NCBI GenBank assembly: GCA_031287575.1
Contig: JAITSV010000043.1
Span: 1 to 39,520 of the forward strand
From: Desulfovibrio sp.
GTDB taxonomy: Bacteria; Desulfobacterota; Desulfovibrionia; Desulfovibrionales; Desulfovibrionaceae
Direction of reading: 5' to 3'
DNA: 39,520 nucleotides
Shown here: positions 33,788-39,520 of the stretch, piece after piece
Numbering within the stretch: position 1 is the first letter of the stretch
Layout of the letters: the number at the start of each line of letters is the position of its first letter
Notes under the pieces: generated by a model
Database searches by the model: none
What the model saw: the letters and a program-made list of their open reading frames with translations, nothing else
Told to the model about the DNA's origin: nothing
Program-made: the position numbers and the translations under genes

Positions 33788-35263
33788 TCAGGAGTTGTCG
33801 TCGACCAGCGCCGGTGTGCCCGGCGTCCGGCCCTTGTCCTTCATGCGTCCCACCGACAGCAACACCCCCACCGCGCACAGCGCGCAGAAGGTCCACAGCG
33901 CCGTGCGCATGGACGACAGAAAGCCCGGCAGGGTGTCTGCCGACACCGGCTGCCCGCCCATGAACACGGAAAACACGATGGTCACCACGATCATCGAGGC
34001 CATCATGCCCAGGGTGCGCATGGTGCTGGTCATGCCGGATGCCACGCCCAGGTGGCGCGGCTCCACGCTGCCCACGATGGCGCTGGCATTGGGCGAGGCG
34101 AACAGGCCGTAGCCCACGCCCAGCAGCACCAGCACCACCACGGTGAGCGCGGTGGAGGTGTCCTGCCCGATGAACGCGGCCACGCCAAGGCCCACGGCGC
34201 ACAGCACCATGCCCACGGTTGCCACCCGTTCGGCGGGAAAGCGGTCGGCCAGCCGCCCCCCGATGGGCGAAAGCACCATCTGGATCACCGGCTGGATGAT
34301 CATCAGCAGGCCCGCGTCGCTGGGGGTAAGCCCGCGCACGTATTGCAGGTACAGCCCCAGAAAGAACAGCACCCCGAAGGTGGAGGCGTAGTTGATGAGC
34401 GCGGACAGGCAGCTGAGCGTGAACAGCCGGTTGCGCGACAGCAGGGTGACTTCCAGCAGCGGAAAGGGGGTGCGCGATTCCAGCCACAGGAACAGCCCAC
34501 CGCAGGCCAGCCCGGCGGCCAGCGCCGCCCAGGCCCATGCGCCCTCGTCCAGATGCGACGAACCCAGGGTAAGCAGCACGATGGTGCCTGCGTAGACCAG
34601 GCTGCCGCGCAGGTCGAAGGGTTCGCCCCTGGCGGAGCGCCATTCGCCGCGCAGCCTGGTGAACACCAGCAGCAACGCGGAAAGACCGAAGGGCAGCACC
34701 ATCAGGAATACCCAGCGCCACCCGAAGTGGGTGGTCAGAAAGCCCCCGATCAGCGGCCCGCACGAGATGCCCGCATAGGCCGCCGCCGAAACGATGCCGA
34801 TGGCCCGGCCACGTTCCTCGCGCGGGAACACTTCGAGCATGATGGCGAAGCTGTTGGCCACGATCATGGCCGCGCCCATGCCCTGCAGGAAGCGCAGGCC
34901 GATGACCATGCGGATGGACTGCGACAGCGAGAGCACGGCGGTGATGGTGGTGAACAGCACAAGGCCCGCCAGGAACAGCCTGCGCCGCCCGAAGATGTCG
35001 CCAAGGCGGCCCATGATCAGCAGGAACACCGAAAGGGCCATGACGTAGGTGGTTTCCACCAGCCCCACCTGCATGGCCGAGGCGGCAAGGTCGCGCCCGA
35101 TGGCGGGCAGCGAGACGCCCACGGCGGACATCATCAGCGGCATGAGGATCATGGACGTGCTGACCACGAACAGCACCGCCCCGCGCGACACGGGCGCGGA
35201 GACGGGCCGGAGCGTGGAGGTGCGGTGCGCCGGATCGCGGAAGGGGAAGGAGGCGGGGCTCAT
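33788..35263 (-). CDS. MFS drug-efflux transporter, DHA2 (EmrB/QacA) type
   Basis: This is a proton-driven exporter of the inner membrane. The 491-residue product has about 14 hydrophobic segments, as in the DHA2 family. Motif A (GRLGDIFGRRRLF) follows the second helix, and the MSAVGVSLPAIGRDL motif of drug exporters lies in helix 1. The ATG 35261-35263 overlaps the MarR gene's TGA as ATGA and follows GGAGG inside it, so the two are translationally coupled. The MarR protein is probably its repressor. The substrate cannot be told. Confidence 0.9.
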   Translation of the reverse strand: MSPASFPFRDPAHRTSTLRPVSAPVSRGAVLFVVSTSMILMPLMMSAVGVSLPAIGRDLAASAMQVGLVETTYVMALSVFLLIMGRLGDIFGRRRLFLAGLVLFTTITAVLSLSQSIRMVIGLRFLQGMGAAMIVANSFAIMLEVFPREERGRAIGIVSAAAYAGISCGPLIGGFLTTHFGWRWVFLMVLPFGLSALLLVFTRLRGEWRSARGEPFDLRGSLVYAGTIVLLTLGSSHLDEGAWAWAALAAGLACGGLFLWLESRTPFPLLEVTLLSRNRLFTLSCLSALINYASTFGVLFFLGLYLQYVRGLTPSDAGLLMIIQPVIQMVLSPIGGRLADRFPAERVATVGMVLCAVGLGVAAFIGQDTSTALTVVVLVLLGVGYGLFASPNASAIVGSVEPRHLGVASGMTSTMRTLGMMASMIVVTIVFSVFMGGQPVSADTLPGFLSSMRTALWTFCALCAVGVLLSVGRMKDKGRTPGTPALVDDNS

Positions 35264-35766
35264 CGCGCGCCTCCACTCGTCTGGCCAGTCTGGCAGGATT
35301 TGTCGGATCTGCCCGGTCTGCACGGGCGGCCCAGTTCGGCCAGCACGTTGCCGATCATGCGGTCCAGAAAACCCAGGGCCTGTTCGCGTTCCTCGCCGGA
35401 AAAGCCGCGCACCATGGTTTCGGTCAGCTCGCGCAGGGCGGCCAGAAAGGGGGCGCGCAGTGCTTCGGCTTGCGGGGTCAGGGTGATGACCAGTTGGCGG
35501 CGGTTGCGCGGGTTCACGGTGCGGGCCACCAGTCCGGCGGCTTCCAGCTTGGCCAGCGATCGGGCGGCCGCACCCTTGTCGAAGTGCAGTTTCTCGGCCA
35601 GTTCTTCCTGCGATACGCCGTCGCCAGCCTGAAAGAGCTCGGCCAGAAAGGGGATCTGCCCCTTGCCCACCGGCCCCAGCGGGGCGATGCGCTCCAGGGC
35701 CAGCAGCAGCACCAGACGGCGCAACTGGCCCACGCGGTAGGCAAAGGACGTGAGTCTCTGTTCCAT
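35260..35766 (-). CDS. MarR-family repressor of the MFS transporter
   Basis: The 168-residue winged-helix protein has an HTH at VSQEELAEKLHFDKGAAARSLAKLEAAGLVAR and a wing with NPRNRRQLVITLTPQ. The C-terminus after residue 150 is a short Gly/Ser/Arg tail. The start at ATG 35764-35766 excludes a long low-complexity upstream frame. A near-perfect inverted repeat begins 10 bases upstream and is the likely autoregulatory operator, with release by a transporter substrate as in other MarR-efflux pairs. Confidence 0.9.
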   Translation of the reverse strand: MEQRLTSFAYRVGQLRRLVLLLALERIAPLGPVGKGQIPFLAELFQAGDGVSQEELAEKLHFDKGAAARSLAKLEAAGLVARTVNPRNRRQLVITLTPQAEALRAPFLAALRELTETMVRGFSGEEREQALGFLDRMIGNVLAELGRPCRPGRSDKSCQTGQTSGGAR

Positions 35767-35775
35767 GCGAAATGT

Positions 35776-35817
35776 CCTATTGTTGCCGTTGCAACTGTTG
35801 AAGGGGCAACAGATAGG
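35776..35817. promoter_or_regulatory. Operator for the MarR-MFS operon
   Basis: CCTATTGTTGCC (35776-35787) and GGCAACAGATAGG (35805-35817) are inverted copies differing by one inserted base. The 8-base palindrome GTTGCAAC lies between them, and CAACTGTTG overlaps it. This dense GTTG/CAAC half-site cluster ends 10 bases before the marR ATG, so bound repressor would block the promoter or ribosome entry. Confidence 0.65.
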
Positions 35818-36176
35818 CGCGGGGCGGGCGGGTGTCAAGGCGGGGCAGGGGGATGGTCTGCGATTTTGCGTGGGCCGGGGCAGGGTGCATGGCGCGATGG
35901 GGCAGGCTTTGCGGGCGGGCCTGTCCATGCCGTGGCGCGTGCCGGGCATGGGCCTGCACCGCGCAACGGGCCGGACTTGAGGGGCCGGGGCATGGTGAAC
36001 GGCGTTGCGGCAGCGCCACCCGCGCGGACGGCAGTGGACGCCGGGGCACGGCGGCGCTATGCCGTGGCGGTGCGCCGCGATGCAATGGCTTTTGCCGCAC
36101 GGACCGCACTGCTGCCCCTGTTCCCTCATCCCGCGCCATCCGCCGGACACCCGGCCAACAGGACAAGGAACCGCCC
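35818..36176. other. Intergenic region before the thioesterase gene
   Basis: I see no gene, hairpin or promoter of note in these 359 GC-rich bases. An open frame reading into the thioesterase lacks a start signal. Confidence 0.4.
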
Positions 36177-37067
36177 ATGACCACCCGCCACGATTCTTCC
36201 GCAGACCCCGCCAGCAAAGCATCCGCAGCCCCAACCACTGCGCCTGTCCCATCCGGCGTGGCCCCGGTCTTCGGCACTTCGGACGTGCCAGCCGACCTGC
36301 GCGTGCACCACGAAATCTTCCGGGTGCGCGGCTACGAGGTGGGGCCGGACGGAACCGTATCCGCGCAGATCATCTGCGACTACCTGCAAGAGGCGGCGGG
36401 GGTGCATGCGGACAGGCTGGGGCTTTCGCTGGCGGCGCTGCACGAACAGGGGCAGGCGTGGGTGCTGGCCCGGCTGGCGGTGCAGGTGGAGCGCGCCCCG
36501 GCGGAGGGCGAGACGGTGACGGTGCGCACCTGGCCGTGCGGGGTGGAGCGGCTGCAATTCCGGCGCGACTACCTGATGCTGGGGCAGGACGGGGCGGTGG
36601 TTGCGCGCGGGGCCTCGTTCTGGGTGGTCATCAACCTGGCCAGCCGCAGGCCGGAACGCATTCCCCCCACGGTGGCGGCCCTGTTGCCGGAAAATCCACC
36701 ATTCGCACTGGACGGCGGACTGCTGGGCGACCGGCGGCCACCCGCAGCGGCGGAAGATGCCACGCCGCTTTCCTCCCTGTCCTTCGCGGTGCGCCGGGCG
36801 GACATGGACCGCAACCGCCACGTGAACAACGTGCGCTACCTGGACTGGGCGCTGGAAGGCGTGCCCGCCGAGGTGCAGGAGACATCCCGCCCGACGTGGC
36901 TGGACATGCACTTCCGGGCCGAGACGGTGTACGGCGACACGGTGGAGGCGCACTGCCTGCCTGCACCCGCCGATACCCCAGCGCCGGGCGCCGCCCGCTT
37001 CGTGCACATCCTTACCCGCCGCTCCGATGGCCGCGAGGTGGCGCGGGCGCTTACCGGCTGGAGCTGA
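36177..37067 (+). CDS. Acyl-ACP thioesterase (FAT family, double hotdog)
   Basis: Acyl-ACP thioesterases release fatty acids from acyl carrier protein. The 296-residue product has two hotdog domains. The first (about 40-170) starts HEIFRVRGYEVGPDG with ICDYLQEAAGVHADRLG. The second (about 195-290) carries the catalytic-type motif DMDRNRHVNNVRYLDW. The N-terminal 35 residues are low-complexity; no clear signal peptide is seen. AAGGAA precedes the ATG. It is divergent from the MarR-MFS operon, so the two could share control, although the operator lies about 360 bases away. Confidence 0.88.
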   Translation: MTTRHDSSADPASKASAAPTTAPVPSGVAPVFGTSDVPADLRVHHEIFRVRGYEVGPDGTVSAQIICDYLQEAAGVHADRLGLSLAALHEQGQAWVLARLAVQVERAPAEGETVTVRTWPCGVERLQFRRDYLMLGQDGAVVARGASFWVVINLASRRPERIPPTVAALLPENPPFALDGGLLGDRRPPAAAEDATPLSSLSFAVRRADMDRNRHVNNVRYLDWALEGVPAEVQETSRPTWLDMHFRAETVYGDTVEAHCLPAPADTPAPGAARFVHILTRRSDGREVARALTGWS

Positions 37068-37532
37068 GGGGGTATTCCCAAGGTTTTCTTTTGCCGTAGC
37101 CGACCTGTCTGGTGGGCTCGGAGCGAACTCTGCCGGTATCTGTTTCTGTCGGAGCATGGGGGAGAGGACGTGGCAGGTTCTGCCTGTGCAGTACACCCTG
37201 TCTTGTCCCTGCCCCATCCCACGGCCGCCTTCCGCGTGGATTGCGCCCGCAGCCGAAGATCGCCGCCGGAGGCCTTGCGACGGCGGAAGCTCCGGCGTCG
37301 CGGGTGCACCGCAAACCGACCTTCCGGGCAGGACACAACTCGAACGTTTGCCAAGGCGATGAGAGATGTGCGCACATCGCATTCCCGCCGCCAGATCGCC
37401 CGAGGCGCGCCAGCGCCGCAGGGAAGCTGGCGGCGGAAGGAATGCGGTGCAGGACGAACTTGGGGGGACCAGGGGGGCAGCGCCCCCCGGAGCGCGGGGA
37501 TGCAAGGGGCCGCCGCTCTGCGGCCCCTTGCC
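37068..37532. other. Hairpin-rich intergenic region
   Basis: No gene is supported. Structures include the 14-base palindrome GATGTGCGCACATC (37365-37378), a long stem CGCCGCCAG/CTGGCGGCG at about 37386-37434, GGGGGGC/GCCCCCC at 37472-37488, and the perfect GCAAGGGGCCGC/GCGGCCCCTTGC stem at 37502-37531. The last probably stops rightward transcription. Confidence 0.55.
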
Positions 37533-37611
37533 CGTCGGAGACATAACGAAATCGGGCGTTCACAACAGCGCACGACTGTCTTCGTAGAAGCCGCATCCAA
37601 CAGGGCACAAC
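37533..37611 (+). repeat. Dispersed repeat, copy C
   Basis: The first 68 bases match copy D (39346-39413, opposite strand) at 55 positions without gaps, including CGTCGGAGACATAACGAAAT and GTCTTCGTAGAAGCCG. It is also related to copies A and B at the left end. Copies C and D flank the HD-domain gene as inverted repeats. Confidence 0.8.
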
Positions 37612-37713
37612 TCCTGTCTTTCATCTTTATCTTTCTCCCCTCCCCCACAAAAAACGGGGGAAGGAACCAACGTCCCTCCCCCCGCGTCTCGCAAGGAATG
37701 AATCAATCCGGCG

Positions 37714-39039
37714 CTAGCCGAAATTCTTCGCCTTGTACTCGCGCACGTAGTCCACGGCTTCGGGCACGCTGGTCACTTCGCCCGCCACCTGCGCCTTCAG
37801 CAGCGCATCGCGCAGCATGCCCACCTGGGGGCCGGGGTGCAGGTTGGTGAACTCCATGATCTCGTTGCCGTTCAGCAGGGGTTCCAGCATCTGTTCCGGT
37901 GTTTCGGCGCGCTCCAGGTACTTCATGTTGTGATTGAAGTAGGTGTAACTGCCGCTGCGGGCTTCCAGGTCGGCGCGGGCCATCTCGATGAGGCGCGGGT
38001 ATTCCTCCAGCGACTTGAAGCGGCGGATGCCCCGGTCGGTGAGCATGAAGTGGAAGCGCATGTGATGGCGCACCAGATGGCACACCTGTTCCACGTCTTC
38101 CGGCGAGAAGTGCAGGCGGCGCAGCAGCTTGCGGGTCACCTTCGCGCCCACGCGGTGGTGCTGGTAGAAGTTCCACTTCCCGTCGAAGTATTCCGCCGTG
38201 TACAGCTTGCCCACGTCGTGGAACAGCATGGCGAAGGTGCCCAGCCAGTCGTAGTTGTATTCGCCTTCCGGGTAGTGGCGTACGCACTCCAGAGTGTGGT
38301 CGAGCACGGTTTCTTCCGCGCCGTCGTCGTTGCGCTGCTGGCGCACGCGGGACAGGGCCGCCACTTCGGGCAGCAGGCCGTGCAGTACCTGCGAATCGAA
38401 CAGCAGTTGCACGAACTTCCACATGCATTCGGCTTCCACCTTGCGCCACTCGTCCATGATGTCCGAGATGCGCACGTAGTCCAGCACGCGGCTGGCGGCA
38501 CGGATGATGGCCATCCACGAGTTGGGCTCGATGGGCAGGTCGAAGTTGGCCGCGAAGCGCATGGCCCGGATGACCAGCAGATAGTTGCGGCGCAGGGTTT
38601 CGTCCGGAATGCCGCGCAGCTGCACCTTGCCCTTCGAGAAATCCTCGAAGCCTTCGTACACGTCGCCGGTGTGGGCGATGAACGGGCAGGACAGGGCGGG
38701 GGGCATCTTGCCCTGCTCTTCCAGCACGCGCAGCATGCGCGGGGTGATGCGGGCCAGGGTATGTTCCGGATGCGAGGATTCTTCGGTATCGGTGTGGTAG
38801 AAGCGGATCAGGGCTCCGCCTTCACGCATGGTGGCGACCACGCCTTCTTCGTTGGAGCGCTCAAGGCTGGGGAAGAGCTTGCCGAGTTCTTCGTAGTCGG
38901 GCTCGCAGGCGATGTCGATTTCGGTTTCGCGGCCGTCCAGCAGTTCCTTCTGCAACTGCGCGTTGACCACGTAGGCGTCGTAGCCGTTGCGAAGGATGGC
39001 CTTGCAGATGGCTATGGCGTCCTTGAAAGGTTGGCTCAT
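37714..39039 (-). CDS. HD-domain protein related to poly(A) polymerase/CCA-adding enzymes, degenerate head
   Basis: The 441-residue product has the layout of class II tRNA nucleotidyltransferases: head, a neck with RAMRFAANFDLPIEP (158-172), then an HD domain. The head lacks the GG-VRD-LL nucleotide motif, reading AYVVNAQLQKELLDGRETEID. The metal-binding D-x-D appears as Glu40-x-Asp42, so nucleotidyl transfer is doubtful. The HD phosphohydrolase site is intact: His248, His274-Asp275 in LFHDVGK, and His294/295. It is likely a cytoplasmic phosphohydrolase acting on RNA ends or nucleotides, but the function is unknown. The ATG follows AGGAGGACAGGG. Inverted repeats flank the gene. Confidence 0.8.
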   Translation of the reverse strand: MSQPFKDAIAICKAILRNGYDAYVVNAQLQKELLDGRETEIDIACEPDYEELGKLFPSLERSNEEGVVATMREGGALIRFYHTDTEESSHPEHTLARITPRMLRVLEEQGKMPPALSCPFIAHTGDVYEGFEDFSKGKVQLRGIPDETLRRNYLLVIRAMRFAANFDLPIEPNSWMAIIRAASRVLDYVRISDIMDEWRKVEAECMWKFVQLLFDSQVLHGLLPEVAALSRVRQQRNDDGAEETVLDHTLECVRHYPEGEYNYDWLGTFAMLFHDVGKLYTAEYFDGKWNFYQHHRVGAKVTRKLLRRLHFSPEDVEQVCHLVRHHMRFHFMLTDRGIRRFKSLEEYPRLIEMARADLEARSGSYTYFNHNMKYLERAETPEQMLEPLLNGNEIMEFTNLHPGPQVGMLRDALLKAQVAGEVTSVPEAVDYVREYKAKNFG

Positions 39040-39269
39040 CCCTGTCCTCCTGAAAATGATGAAAGGCGCGCCCTCCGGCGCGGTGCCATCCGTGCATCAC
39101 AGGCACGGCCCGAAAAGTCAAGGCGGTCAGGTGTGGACCGGCGTGGTGTGGACCGGCATGGCCGCCGGTTATGGCTGGTGGCATCGGGTGGGGCAGCACT
39201 GGGTGCGTGCGCACGGGAAGTGTGTCCGCCTGATTGTGCCAAAATGCACAAAAGTGGCGGAGGATGCAA

Positions 39270-39310
39270 GGGGGAGTGGGGTGGGGGCTGTCGGGGGCGG
39301 GGGTAGGGGG
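39270..39310 (+). other. G-quadruplex-forming motif
   Basis: Four runs of five G (39283-39287, 39293-39297, 39299-39303, 39306-39310) with loops of 5, 1 and 2 bases, preceded by further G runs. It lies about 240 bases upstream of the HD-domain gene, on the strand opposite to that gene. Confidence 0.6.
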
Positions 39311-39345
39311 TTGAGATAAAGGGAAGTGGAAAGGGTTGAGCGTTG

Positions 39346-39413
39346 TTGGGTACGGCTTCTACGAAGGCAGTCGCGCCTCTTTGCCCACCCTCGATTTCGT
39401 TATGTCTCCGACG
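39346..39413 (-). repeat. Dispersed repeat, copy D
   Basis: Inverted copy of the repeat at 37533-37600 (55 of 68 bases identical). On the minus strand it reads from CGTCGGAGACATAACGAAAT to CTTCGTAGAAGCCG. It lies about 100 bases from the contig end. Confidence 0.8.
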
Positions 39414-39520
39414 GGGCGGGGGTGGTGTTTAGAACACCCCCAGCACCCCCCCCGTGGCCGGGGCGGGGCGCCCCCCCCCCCCCCCGCGCAGAGGCCCCCC
39501 AAACAAAACGCCGCCCCCCC
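39414..39520. other. Homopolymer-rich contig end
   Basis: The final bases hold long C runs (one of about 16), GGGG/CCCC hairpins such as GGGGGTG/CACCCCC and no gene. The last 60 bases may contain sequencing or assembly error. Confidence 0.6.

Noticed and set aside
33516-35276. RlmN read as a 951-residue fusion protein
   Set aside because: The upstream part is a shadow of the MFS gene in another frame. The internal ATG at 33515 gives a normal-length RlmN.

Overview
The window looks like one complete contig from a draft genome of a high-GC, Gram-negative sulfate reducer of the Desulfovibrionaceae (Desulfovibrio/Nitratidesulfovibrio vulgaris type). That placement is an inference. It rests on the remembered character of the proteins, on lpxC (Gram-negative lipid A synthesis), on the gene order and on the high GC content; no database search was possible. 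A dispersed repeat sits at the left edge and again about 100 bases from the right edge, which is where short-read assemblies usually break.

Region 1 (about 1-20.5 kb, all minus strand) is core gene-expression machinery. In the direction of transcription it reads rpmE, a DUF1385 membrane protein, prfA, prmC and lpxC. Then come tRNA-Thr(UGU), tRNA-Tyr(GUA), tRNA-Gly(UCC), tRNA-Thr(GGU), tuf, rpmG, tRNA-Trp(CCA), secE, nusG, rplK, rplA, rplJ and rplL, and finally rpoB and rpoC. The tRNA-tuf order matches the classical thrU-tyrU-glyT-thrT-tufB cluster of enterobacteria. Visible control elements are an L10-type leader before rplJ, a terminator after rplL, a well-spaced sigma70-type promoter before rpoB, a long hairpin in an unusually large rpoB-rpoC gap, and a sigma54-like -24/-12 box just before lpxC.

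Region 2 (20.8-24.6 kb) has a TlyA-type rRNA methyltransferase gene (+) facing a GAF-domain gene and gap (minus). Between their 3' ends are two long palindromic repeats in inverted orientation (86 bases each, 74 identical). They flank an AT-rich island with a small unrecognised gene, the clearest foreign-looking segment here.

Region 3 (24.8-37.1 kb) is accessory. It holds a MarR regulator with the manganese exporter mntP, a solitary ECF-type transporter T-component, umuD and umuC for SOS mutagenesis, an iron-dependent alcohol dehydrogenase, and an unusual protein with a Lar-like zinc ribbon and a possible PilZ-like domain. It continues with rlmN, a MarR-MFS efflux operon with a near-perfect inverted-repeat operator, and an acyl-ACP thioesterase.

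Region 4 (37.1-39.5 kb) has hairpin-rich intergenic DNA and an HD-domain protein whose poly(A)-polymerase-like head appears degenerate. That gene is flanked by inverted copies of the dispersed repeat. The last 60 bases are homopolymer-rich and may be poor sequence.

I found no CRISPR array, prophage, transposase gene or rRNA.
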